Shown here one piece after another: positions 14,013-20,641 of a stretch of DNA of 33,597 nucleotides. How positions within the stretch are numbered: position 1 is the first letter of the stretch; every line of letters starts with the position of its first letter. Under the pieces are notes generated by a model that was not told where the DNA came from, made no database searches, and saw only the letters and a list, made by a program, of their open reading frames with translations. Source of the DNA: an uncultured Bacteroidia bacterium. GTDB taxonomy: Bacteria > Bacteroidota > Bacteroidia > Bacteroidales > F082. Position numbers and translations under genes: made by a program. The stretch spans positions 1 to 33,597 of the forward strand of contig CADAVB010000011.1 in assembly GCA_902791165.1 (NCBI GenBank), read 5' to 3'.

Positions 14013-14927
14013 ATGCAAAAAATCAGGAGTTACATCCTTCCGATAGCCATCGTTTTAGGGCTGCTTTTGCACCGCTTTTGTGCAACATTCAGCGTGACAG
14101 TGCCCTATCTCATTTTCTCCATCCTCCTGCTGACCTTCACGGCGGTGGATGTGCGCAAACTGAAATTCAGCCCGATGTTCATCTGGATTCTGCTGTTCCA
14201 AATTGTGGTGAGTATCGGATTGTATGCCTTGCTGATGGCTTTGGGTGCCCGACCGGTCATCGCCGAAGGCGTGATGATGGCCGCACTGTGTCCTGTGGCC
14301 TCCTCAGTGGCAGTTGTAAGTTGCATGCTCGGGGCCGACCGCCAAACGGTAACGTCTTTCACCATTATCGGCAACTTGGTGATTTCCATTGTCGCACCGG
14401 CCTATTTCACCCTCATCGGCGTGCATCCCGAGCTGTCGTTCATGGCCTCGTTTCTGTCCATTCTGCGGCGCGTGGGTGTGGTTATCGGGCTGCCGTTTTT
14501 CATCGCCTTGATACTACAGCTTTGGCTGCCTAAAGCGAACCGTGTTTTGAGTCGCTACAAGGGTCTGTCGTTCTATTTGTGGTCGGTGGCGTTGCTCTTC
14601 ACCATCGGGCAAACCATCGACTTCATCTTTTTGCACGGCGAGGGAAACTGGAATGTCATCCTGTGGCTTGGCGTGGTTTCGCTGCTGTTTTGCGCGGTTC
14701 AGTTCGCCCTCGGCAAATGGATTGGCAGCAAATACGGCGACGTCATTGCGGGCGGACAGCTTCTCGGACAGAAAAACACAGCCATGGGCATTTGGATGGC
14801 CAACCATTACCTGCATCCGCTCACGTCGGTGGTTTTGGCCTTCTACGCTATCCTCCAAAACCTGTTCAACAGCTGGCAGATTTGGCGCCACGACCGCAAA
14901 AAGAAAGAAGCGCCAGTGTCGCACTGA
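14013..14927 (+). CDS. BASS-family (bile acid:sodium symporter-like) transporter
   Basis: A 304-residue membrane protein with about nine or ten hydrophobic segments. The motifs ALCPVASSVAVVSCMLGAD (near residues 90-108) and GGQLLGQKNTAMGIWMANH (near 246-264) correspond to the two discontinuous substrate-site helices of the SBF/BASS fold. The frame is open from 13956, but the ATG at 14013 is preferred because AGGA lies directly upstream and the upstream part overlaps the divergent promoter. Typical BASS substrates are organic anions carried with sodium; the substrate here is unknown. The 3' end, including the stop codon, lies within a hairpin shared with the convergent protease gene. Confidence 0.88.
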   Translation: MQKIRSYILPIAIVLGLLLHRFCATFSVTVPYLIFSILLLTFTAVDVRKLKFSPMFIWILLFQIVVSIGLYALLMALGARPVIAEGVMMAALCPVASSVAVVSCMLGADRQTVTSFTIIGNLVISIVAPAYFTLIGVHPELSFMASFLSILRRVGVVIGLPFFIALILQLWLPKANRVLSRYKGLSFYLWSVALLFTIGQTIDFIFLHGEGNWNVILWLGVVSLLFCAVQFALGKWIGSKYGDVIAGGQLLGQKNTAMGIWMANHYLHPLTSVVLAFYAILQNLFNSWQIWRHDRKKKEAPVSH

Positions 14928-14933
14928 CGCTTC
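14907..14933. terminator. Hairpin overlapping the BASS gene stop codon; probable bidirectional terminator
   Basis: GAAGCGCCAGTG (14907-14918) pairs with CACTGACGCTTC (14922-14933) with one mismatch and a three-base loop. On the minus strand the stem is followed by a T-rich run (TTTCTTTTT), as expected for termination of the YpfJ-like gene; on the plus strand no strong T-run follows. Confidence 0.6.
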
Positions 14934-14962
14934 ATAGCTTTCCCAAAATTCAGGCATTTGTC

Positions 14963-15832
14963 TTACAGCGAGCTGTAGGCTGGCGAGAAGGTGTCGCCTT
15001 GGCTGACGTCGCCCGTGTAGAGGCCTTTCTTCAGCCAGCGTGAGCGCTGAGCGCTGGTGCCGTGGTTGAAGGTTTCGGGGGCGGTGCGACCATAGGCCTG
15101 CTTTTGCAGATAGTCGTCGCCGATTTTGGAGGCAGCATTGAGGGCTTCGTCGATGTCGCCGTCTTCAAGCGAGCCGAACATTTTGTTGTCGTTGTAGGCC
15201 CAAACGCCAGCGAAGAAGTCGGCCTGAAGCTCAAGGCGCACGCTCACTTCGTTTGACTTGGGCGTATTGCGGCCGTATTGCGCCATTTGCTGGTGGGCTT
15301 GGCCGAGAATGCCGAGTTCGTTCTGGACGTGGTGACCTACCTCATGTGCGATGACGTAGGCGTAGGCAAAGTCGCCATCGGCCCCGATCTGGCGTTTCAT
15401 ACTCTTGAAAAACTCAAGGTCGAGGTACACCGTCTTGTCGGCGGAACAATAGAAAGGTCCGCCCGCCGAGGTGGCGTTGCCGCAGCCCGAGCTGACGGCA
15501 TCGGCGAAGATGACCAGCTTGGGAGCGTGGTAGGTGCGGCCCATTTTCTGGAACTCCCTGGTCCACACGTCCTCGGTGCCGGCAAGGATCTGCTTGCAGA
15601 ACGTCATCAGCTCCACATCCACCTGGCTGTAGTCTTTGCCGTCTTCGACATATTCTGTCGAGCTGCCTTGTTGTTGCATCTGTTCCATCACGGCACTGGC
15701 ATCGCCGCCCATGAAACTGATAAGCAAATAAATGAGGATACCACCAAGGCCAATGCCTCCGGCGGCTGCGACCGTTTTCTTTCCTCTACGGTCTTCCACG
15801 TTGGTACTTTCTCTGCGTCCGTCTAATCTCAT
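14963..15832 (-). CDS. ypfJ: YpfJ-type neutral zinc metallopeptidase
   Basis: A 289-residue protein of the putative neutral zinc metallopeptidase family. A charged N-terminus (MRLDGRRES...RRGKK) precedes one membrane helix (about residues 22-40), so the protein is anchored with its catalytic domain outside. The metal-binding HEVGH is at 163-167, and LQADFFAGVWAY about 40 residues later supplies the expected acidic ligand. CGNATSAGGPFYCSAD and the C-terminal ALNAASKIGDDYLQ segment are family hallmarks. The frame runs upstream to 15943, but MRLDGRRES is the family start and a promoter element precedes it. The family's physiological substrate is not established. Confidence 0.92.
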   Translation of the reverse strand: MRLDGRRESTNVEDRRGKKTVAAAGGIGLGGILIYLLISFMGGDASAVMEQMQQQGSSTEYVEDGKDYSQVDVELMTFCKQILAGTEDVWTREFQKMGRTYHAPKLVIFADAVSSGCGNATSAGGPFYCSADKTVYLDLEFFKSMKRQIGADGDFAYAYVIAHEVGHHVQNELGILGQAHQQMAQYGRNTPKSNEVSVRLELQADFFAGVWAYNDNKMFGSLEDGDIDEALNAASKIGDDYLQKQAYGRTAPETFNHGTSAQRSRWLKKGLYTGDVSQGDTFSPAYSSL

Positions 15833-15863
15833 AGTTTTTCTGTTTTTAGGGTTGTTTATGCGG

Positions 15864-15871
15864 CAAAAATA
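15864..15871 (-). promoter_or_regulatory. -7 promoter element TATTTTTG of the YpfJ-type gene
   Basis: On the minus strand TATTTTTG followed by CCGC lies 31 bases upstream of the ATG at 15832. It faces the element at 15914-15921 on the other strand. Confidence 0.55.
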
Positions 15872-15913
15872 GACAAAAAACCGCAAGCGACTTTCATTTT
15901 TACAAAAAAACCG

Positions 15914-15921
15914 TAATTTTG
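15914..15921 (+). promoter_or_regulatory. -7 promoter element TAATTTTG of the 64-residue gene and 5'-nucleotidase
   Basis: TAATTTTG followed by CCTC lies 31 bases upstream of the ATG at 15953. It probably drives both the small gene and the 5'-nucleotidase, which starts five bases after the small gene ends. Confidence 0.6.
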
Positions 15922-15952
15922 CCTCTAGTTTAACACCAAACAATCCTATATC

Positions 15953-16147
15953 ATGAAAGCTTTTGTGAACGACACCGAAGTGCGCACGTATTACGGCGCG
16001 AAGGTGAAATCAGTGGTGCTGGCCTACTGTCGCGCCAACGACTTGCCCCTCAAACTCGATGACGTCGAAGTGAGAGATGCCTATGGCAATATCATCGGCC
16101 TCGACGGCGCACTGCGCGCCAATTCCAGAATCTATGTAAAATTCTGA
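15953..16147 (+). CDS. 64-residue protein of unknown function, possibly beta-grasp-like
   Basis: A small soluble protein, MKAFVNDTEVRTYYGAKVKS at the start and GALRANSRIYVKF at the end. It has no signal peptide or membrane segment. The alternation of short strands, a central helix-like segment (AKVKSVVLAYCRAND) and a closing strand after a Gly/Asn turn recalls MoaD/ThiS-type beta-grasp domains, but the C-terminal Gly-Gly used for sulfur transfer is missing. This fold guess is weak. Codon use matches the neighbours, a promoter lies at the right place, and it ends five bases before the 5'-nucleotidase ATG, so it is likely a real gene co-transcribed with that enzyme. I do not recognise a named family. 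Confidence 0.7.
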   Translation: MKAFVNDTEVRTYYGAKVKSVVLAYCRANDLPLKLDDVEVRDAYGNIIGLDGALRANSRIYVKF

Positions 16148-16152
16148 CTTCC

Positions 16153-17580
16153 ATGAAGATAGCTCGAAAATTCATAATGGCCGCCTGCGTGGCCACGCTG
16201 TTTCTTTCGGCCTGCGGCCCGAAGGAACAAAAGATTTATATCGTTTCGACCAACGACATGCACGCCAACATCGACAACTTCCCGCAAATGGCAGCCTTGA
16301 TTGACAGTTTGCGCACCGTCCATCCCGACCTGCTGGTGTTTGGCGCGGGCGACAACCGCTCGGGCAACCCCATCAACGACCGCTACGCCGAGCCGGCCAA
16401 GCCTATGTATATGCTGATGAACGAAGTCGGCTTCAACCTGTCGTGCTTCGGCAACCACGAGTGGGATGGCGGCCCCATCGCGCTACGCAACGCGCTCGGC
16501 TGGGCCAACTTCCCCTTTGTGTGCGCCAACGTCACCTTCGACGACACGCTCCAGATGCCCAATGTGTATCCTTACACCGTTTTTGAGCGCAACGGATTGA
16601 AAATCGGCGTGATAGGCGCAATCCAATTGGGTGAGAACGGCTTGCCCGACTTTCACCCAAAGAATGCCAACGGATCGCATTTCGTCCCCATCGGGGAAGT
16701 TTTGCCCCAATACCTCGACAAGCTGAGCAACTGCAACGCCATCTTCTTGCTGTCGCACTGCGGCTACGAAGCCGACCGCGAAACGGCGGAGCATTTCCCG
16801 CAACTGACAGCCATCTTCGGCGGCCACTCCCACACACGCGTGGCCGAAAGGCAACTCGTCAATAACGTGATGATCACCCAAGCCGAGGCCAAGGTTAAAT
16901 TTTTGACTTTGAGCACTTTCACCTTCCTCGACGGCAAACTTGTTGATAAAAACATGCAACTGCTTTCCATCAAGGACTTCCCAAAAAGCAACGAAATCGT
17001 GGCTTCCATGGTGAAGGATTATAACAGCGATCCCTATTTTTCCACCGTGGTGGCCCAAAATCTCACGCCAGTCGAAAGCTATGAGTCGCTCGGCTGCTTG
17101 ATGACCGATGCCATCCGCGAACTCAGCGGTGCAGACATGGCCTTCCAAAACCCAGGCGGTGTGCGCTTCGACACCCTCTCGGCACGTCCCGTGACCATCA
17201 AGGACATCTTCGCCCTCGACCCCTTCGACAACGAAATCATTCAATTCACACTTTCCGGACAAGAAATCATCGACCTGATGAAGTCGTGCTTCGTTACCGA
17301 CCACGGCCCCATTTATTGCTCTGGCTGCTCCTATACTTATAAGGTGGACGACAACGGCGAGATGAGCGATGTCAAGGTGAAATTAGCGAACGGCAAGCCG
17401 CTGGACCTGAAGGCCAAGTACAACATTGTGATGAACAGCTACATGTCTTCCGTGTTCGACTATGAGCACGAGGACGCAGGCACCTCGACCTTCCGCAGCT
17501 CGAACGACATGATGTTGGAGTTTCTGTCGCTACATCCCGAATTGGATTATGGCAAAGTTAGTCGCGTGACTGAAGAGTAA
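16153..17580 (+). CDS. 5'-nucleotidase/UshA-like metallophosphoesterase lipoprotein
   Basis: A 475-residue protein with a lipoprotein signal ending LFLSAC, so it is anchored on the periplasmic side or at the cell surface. The metallophosphoesterase domain (about 27-270) has the two-metal site motifs STNDMHAN (start), GAGDN, GNHEWD at 100-105, LLSHCGYEAD, and GGHSHT at 223-228. The C-terminal 5'-nucleotidase domain (about 300-470) contains MTDAIRELSGADMAFQNPGGVR and an FTLSGQEIIDLM stretch, which form the nucleotide-binding part. The enzyme should hydrolyse extracellular nucleotides or related phosphate esters to nucleosides and phosphate. It is full length for the family. Confidence 0.9.
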   Translation: MKIARKFIMAACVATLFLSACGPKEQKIYIVSTNDMHANIDNFPQMAALIDSLRTVHPDLLVFGAGDNRSGNPINDRYAEPAKPMYMLMNEVGFNLSCFGNHEWDGGPIALRNALGWANFPFVCANVTFDDTLQMPNVYPYTVFERNGLKIGVIGAIQLGENGLPDFHPKNANGSHFVPIGEVLPQYLDKLSNCNAIFLLSHCGYEADRETAEHFPQLTAIFGGHSHTRVAERQLVNNVMITQAEAKVKFLTLSTFTFLDGKLVDKNMQLLSIKDFPKSNEIVASMVKDYNSDPYFSTVVAQNLTPVESYESLGCLMTDAIRELSGADMAFQNPGGVRFDTLSARPVTIKDIFALDPFDNEIIQFTLSGQEIIDLMKSCFVTDHGPIYCSGCSYTYKVDDNGEMSDVKVKLANGKPLDLKAKYNIVMNSYMSSVFDYEHEDAGTSTFRSSNDMMLEFLSLHPELDYGKVSRVTEE

Positions 17581-17590
17581 GGAAAAACTT

Positions 17591-17606
17591 TGGCACGGTT
17601 TTGGTA
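17591..17606 (+). promoter_or_regulatory. Candidate sigma-54-type promoter
   Basis: TGGCACGGTTTTGGTA has the full -24 box TGGCACG. At the -12 position it has GT instead of GC, with the correct ten-base separation from the -24 GG. It lies about 55 bases before the ATG at 17661, and no TAnnTTTG element is visible there. If real, expression of the low-complexity secreted protein needs RpoN and an enhancer-binding activator. Confidence 0.45.
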
Positions 17607-17660
17607 GTAAGACAAGCCAACAACCAAACGGAAGTCAAACCCTTAAAAAACACAAGCACT

Positions 17661-18749
17661 ATGAAAACCAAGAACATCCTGATGAGCGTCCTGTTAGCAA
17701 TGGGATTCATCGCAGTAAAAGCCGCCGGCTATCCGCCAGAACTCGCCTTGGTGTCACAGCCCGTGTTGGTTTACAACTACAATTCGATCACCGTCTATTA
17801 CGACGTGCAAAACATCGGAGATTATACCTACAGGGGCGACATCTGCCTCTTCCTCAGCCCCGACAACGGCTACTGCTACGCAGAGAAATACGTCAAGGTG
17901 CGCCCCGGCCGCATCAAGAGAGTGGCCATCGAGATTCCGGCCTACCGTCCGAACCCTGCCCGCGCCTATACGATTATGCCTTACTACGAAGTGGGCGACG
18001 AACTCTACAGCTTCACCACCTTCGAATACTTTGAGCCGCTCGCCTTCTACTGGAACGGTCCGCGCACCGAACGCTGGGTGGTCATCAACATGCCGCCGCG
18101 CGTGCGCTACTACACCCGTCCGGGCATCTACCGCTACTACTACGACGGATTCCGTCCGCCCATGCCCCCGCCTCACATCGCTGGTCACGGCCCTGCTACC
18201 CCTCCGCCTCCGATGAACCCCATGCACCACACCTATAACTATCACCACAGCAACGGCGGCTATCCAGCCACCAACCACTGGAACGACAACCCACCCGCAC
18301 CCAACAACGAATCTAACAACGGCGGCAGCAACAACATCCAAGCCACCGTCAGACCCAACAACAGCGCTGGCAGCATGAGCTCGAGCACCACCATCAACGG
18401 CGACAACAACACCCCCACCCCGAGCAACGCCACCACCGGCAGCATGAGCCGCCCCAACAGCAGCAACCGCCCCAACGGCGCTTCGACAGGATCGGCGACC
18501 CACCACAACAACAACAGCTCTGGCAACGTGAACCGCCCCAGCAGCAACGGGCGCAACAACTCCGGCAACGTGAATCGCCCCAGCGGTAACAATAACAACA
18601 ACTCGGGCAACGTGAATCGCCCCAGCGGCAACAACAATCGCAACGGATCATCGAGCCGCCCGAGCAACAGCAACAGCAGCAACACCCGAACCAACTCCTC
18701 AAACTCGGGTCGCAGCAGCGGCTCCACCACCTCGGGACGCAGCAGATAA
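17661..18749 (+). CDS. Secreted protein with Asn/Ser/Gly/Pro-rich low-complexity C-terminal half
   Basis: A 362-residue protein with a signal peptide (1-21, ending AVKAA). Residues about 22-150 form a beta-rich domain (PELALVSQPVLVYNYNSITV, YDVQNIGDYTYRGDICLFLS, RPGRIKRVAIEIPAYRPNPA) resembling CARDB-type adhesion or extracellular Ig-like modules. A Tyr/Pro-rich linker (PPRVRYYTRPGIYRYYYDG, PPMPPPH) leads into a long disordered tail rich in Asn, Ser, Gly and Arg that includes three near-perfect copies of SGNVNRPS-containing 14-residue units. There is no T9SS domain or membrane anchor at the C-terminus. The frame is open from 17601 but the signal-peptide ATG at 17661 is clear. I do not recognise a named family; a surface or matrix role is inference. 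Confidence 0.8.
   Translation: MKTKNILMSVLLAMGFIAVKAAGYPPELALVSQPVLVYNYNSITVYYDVQNIGDYTYRGDICLFLSPDNGYCYAEKYVKVRPGRIKRVAIEIPAYRPNPARAYTIMPYYEVGDELYSFTTFEYFEPLAFYWNGPRTERWVVINMPPRVRYYTRPGIYRYYYDGFRPPMPPPHIAGHGPATPPPPMNPMHHTYNYHHSNGGYPATNHWNDNPPAPNNESNNGGSNNIQATVRPNNSAGSMSSSTTINGDNNTPTPSNATTGSMSRPNSSNRPNGASTGSATHHNNNSSGNVNRPSSNGRNNSGNVNRPSGNNNNNSGNVNRPSGNNNRNGSSSRPSNSNSSNTRTNSSNSGRSSGSTTSGRSR
18519..18644 (+). repeat. Three tandem 42-bp coding repeats
   Basis: Units at 18519-18560, 18561-18602 and 18603-18644 share GGCAACGTGAA(C/T)CGCCCCAG and each encode 14 residues beginning SGNVNRPS. The period is in frame, so slippage would change tail length without breaking the gene. Confidence 0.85.
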
Positions 18750-18771
18750 CCCCAAGCAACATAACCATAGC

Positions 18772-18803
18772 AGGAGGAGCGCCCTGTGTAGGGTGCTCCT
18801 CCT
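18772..18803 (+). terminator. Strong stem-loop after the low-complexity protein gene
   Basis: AGGAGGAGCGCCCT (18772-18785) pairs with AGGGTGCTCCTCCT (18790-18803) over 14 positions with one G-T pair and a GTGT loop. No clear T-run follows, so it may act as an mRNA 3'-end stabiliser as well as a terminator. Confidence 0.65.
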
Positions 18804-18870
18804 AGTTCCCTACCCAACAAAAAAAATCGAAAAAAAACAGAAATTAATGCCTTCGTATTCAAAATCTTTC

Positions 18871-18878
18871 TAATTTTG
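18871..18878 (+). promoter_or_regulatory. -7 promoter element TAATTTTG of the 83-residue gene
   Basis: TAATTTTG followed by CGCC lies 68 bases upstream of the ATG at 18947, giving a leader of about 60 bases. It is separated from the upstream gene by the stem-loop at 18772-18803. Confidence 0.55.
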
Positions 18879-18946
18879 CGCCCTCAAAAACCCCCTTTGG
18901 GCTAAAAACAACAAACAGAACGATTAACAAAAACAGATAAGAACAG

Positions 18947-19198
18947 ATGAAGAAACTGACCTTAACTTTAGCAATCCTCCTCGGCTTGGCCGTGTGTGGC
19001 CACGCCCAAAAAGGCTTGTTTGACCGTGGATTTGAAACCCAAGACGGAAACACCGAAACCACTGGATCCACGCCTTTGCTTCCTTCCATTCACGACTCGG
19101 GAGACGACATGGATGCTAACGGCCCTATCGGCAGCGGCGTATTCGTGCTGGCTGGTCTTGGTGCTGCCTATCTCGTGGGCAAACGCCGCAAGGAGTAA
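18947..19198 (+). CDS. 83-residue secreted protein with sorting-like C-terminus
   Basis: A signal peptide (1-20, ending GHAQ) is followed by a short polar, acidic region with GDDMDANGPIGSG. A short hydrophobic segment (about 65-78, VFVLAGLGAAYLVG) and a basic tail KRRKE end the protein. This three-part C-terminus (small-residue motif, membrane segment, basic cluster) has the layout of protein-sorting signals such as PEP-CTERM or LPXTG tails, though it matches neither consensus. Alternatively it is simply a single-pass membrane protein. It has its own promoter and a rho-independent terminator, so it is a monocistronic unit. No known function. Confidence 0.8.
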   Translation: MKKLTLTLAILLGLAVCGHAQKGLFDRGFETQDGNTETTGSTPLLPSIHDSGDDMDANGPIGSGVFVLAGLGAAYLVGKRRKE

Positions 19199-19248
19199 TA
19201 ACCTATACAACAGACACCGAACTTTTTTCGGACAGTTTGGGTCAAACG

Positions 19249-19284
19249 AAAAAAGCGCCCCCTAATGCAGGGAGCGCCTTTTTT
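19249..19284. terminator. Bidirectional rho-independent terminator
   Basis: AAAAAAGCGCCCCCT and AGGGAGCGCCTTTTTT form a GC-rich stem flanked by A- and T-runs on the two sides, with one bulge and one mismatch. It separates the 83-residue gene from the convergent L,D-transpeptidase gene and should stop transcription from both. Confidence 0.85.
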
Positions 19285-19298
19285 ATGCCACAAACGGC

Positions 19299-19925
19299 TC
19301 AATAATATTTCTGCTCGAAAGGCTTCAGGCCTTCTTCCTCTCCTTTTATAATCACCTTCATATTCTTGTAGGCATATTGTTCTTTCAAGAGGAGCAAGTC
19401 GTCGTCGCGCAGGCGGATGCAGCCTTCGCTGGCACGTCCAGGCACAGAGTCCTCGTTGTTGGTGCTACCATGAATGCCGATGCCCGAAAAACCAGGCGTC
19501 AGTAGGCGCATAAACCAGTGTCCGTAGGACAAAATCGCGCCGCGCCCGTCACCAAAGTCGTGCACCCAAGTGGAGGCATCCTGAATCTGGCTGATTGAGA
19601 ACGGTTGTTCCCAGGTACATTCAGGCGTTTTCATGTCGCCTTTCTTCTGCTTTGGGCCCATGTTTTTGCCCAAGCAAACGGGGTATTCGGCTATGCGAAC
19701 CGTGTCGTTTTCGATGGCTTCGCACACATAGAGCTTTTGCTCCAGCTTCGAGATGACAATGAAGCAATTCTCGCGCTGTTGCAATTCTGCATACAAGGCG
19801 GTGTCGGCACTGGCGACGGTGTCAGCTGCGGTTATTTCCGCCTCGGACGCCGAAGTTTCTCCATGGTTGTTCGAACAAGCCAGAAACGGCATGGCACAAG
19901 CCAATAAAAACAAATGTATTCTCAT
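19299..19925 (-). CDS. L,D-transpeptidase (YkuD) lipoprotein
   Basis: A 208-residue predicted lipoprotein (lipobox FLAC, Cys17). The YkuD catalytic domain spans about 52-195: it opens FIVISKLEQKLYV and contains HGSTNNED with His152, and SEGCIRL with catalytic Cys169. The usual SHGCIRL signature has Glu in place of His here, a known variation. The enzyme would form 3-3 crosslinks in peptidoglycan or attach proteins to it, in the periplasm. It starts 13 bases after the lemA stop on the same strand, so the two genes probably form one operon ending at the bidirectional terminator. Confidence 0.92.
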   Translation of the reverse strand: MRIHLFLLACAMPFLACSNNHGETSASEAEITAADTVASADTALYAELQQRENCFIVISKLEQKLYVCEAIENDTVRIAEYPVCLGKNMGPKQKKGDMKTPECTWEQPFSISQIQDASTWVHDFGDGRGAILSYGHWFMRLLTPGFSGIGIHGSTNNEDSVPGRASEGCIRLRDDDLLLLKEQYAYKNMKVIIKGEEEGLKPFEQKYY

Positions 19926-19938
19926 GGTTTACAACAAC

Positions 19939-20532
19939 TTATTGTTTAAAGATGTCGCCAACATTGGGAGCCTCTTGAGCCGCTTCCGAAGCCTCGAAGT
20001 AAGGTTTCTTGTCGAAATTGAACATTCCGGCAATGATGTTGTTGGGGAATTTGCGGACGTAGGTGTTATAAGCTTTCGCGGTTTCGTTGAACTCGCGTCT
20101 TGCGTTGGCGATGCTGTTTTCGCAGCTTTCGAGTTGCGATTGCAGGTCAAGGTAGTTTTGGCTGGCCTTCAAGTCGGGGTATTTCTCGACGGTAACCAAC
20201 AGGCGCGACAAGGCGCTCGACATTTGGTCTTGGGCAGCTTGGAAGGCTTTCAAGTTTTCCTCTGTGAGGTTGTTGGCATCGAGGGTGGTTGAAGTGGCTT
20301 TGGCGCGGGCGGCCACCACGGCCTCTAAGGTGGAAGCCTCATACTCGGCATAGTTTTTCACCGTAGCCACGAGATTCGGGATGAGGTCGGCGCGCTGTTG
20401 GTAGGCTGTTTGCACATTACCCACCGCTTTCTCAACAGTTTCCTGTTTGGAAACCAGACTGTTATAAATGCTAACGCCCCAAACGACGAGCAAAGCAGCA
20501 AGACCTAAAACGACAATAATTCCTTTTTTCAT
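19939..20532 (-). CDS. lemA: LemA-family membrane protein
   Basis: A 197-residue protein with one N-terminal membrane helix (about 4-24) and a long helical domain. The stretch YNSLVSKQETVEKAVGNVQT, then QQRADLIPNLVATVKNYAEYE, is the signature of LemA, and YLDLQSQLESCENSIANARREFNETAKAYN with NNIIAGMFNF near the end is also diagnostic. The molecular role of LemA is unclear. It is the first gene of an operon with the L,D-transpeptidase, suggesting an envelope context, and has its own promoter element at 20578-20585, divergent from the PSP1 operon. Confidence 0.95.
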   Translation of the reverse strand: MKKGIIVVLGLAALLVVWGVSIYNSLVSKQETVEKAVGNVQTAYQQRADLIPNLVATVKNYAEYEASTLEAVVAARAKATSTTLDANNLTEENLKAFQAAQDQMSSALSRLLVTVEKYPDLKASQNYLDLQSQLESCENSIANARREFNETAKAYNTYVRKFPNNIIAGMFNFDKKPYFEASEAAQEAPNVGDIFKQ

Positions 20533-20577
20533 GATGTAAAGATTTTAGTGAAACATTCCAAATGATAATATCGGCCA

Positions 20578-20585
20578 CAAAAGTA
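20578..20585 (-). promoter_or_regulatory. -7 promoter element TACTTTTG of lemA
   Basis: On the minus strand TACTTTTG followed by TGGC lies 45 bases upstream of the lemA ATG. Its partner at 20599-20606 faces the other way, only 13 bases apart, so the two promoters may compete for polymerase. Confidence 0.55.
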
Positions 20586-20598
20586 TTGATTTTTTTTG

Positions 20599-20606
20599 TA
20601 ATTTTG
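20599..20606 (+). promoter_or_regulatory. -7 promoter element TAATTTTG of the PSP1-gldH-pbp1A-obg operon
   Basis: TAATTTTG followed by CATT lies 35 bases upstream of the ATG at 20642. It is the only promoter-like element found ahead of the four genes running to 25527. Confidence 0.6.
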
Positions 20607-20641
20607 CATTTTATATCCATAATAATAATCAGACTATTCAA

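Noticed and set aside
15953-16147. Assigning the 64-residue protein as MoaD or ThiS
   Set aside because: The C-terminal Gly-Gly needed for thiocarboxylate formation is missing and no molybdopterin or thiamine genes are nearby.
18260-18862. Leu/Arg-rich and Cys-rich minus-strand frames opposite the Asn/Ser-rich protein
   Set aside because: They arise from the antisense of low-complexity AAC/AGC codons. The plus-strand gene has a signal peptide and a clear domain, so these are artefacts.
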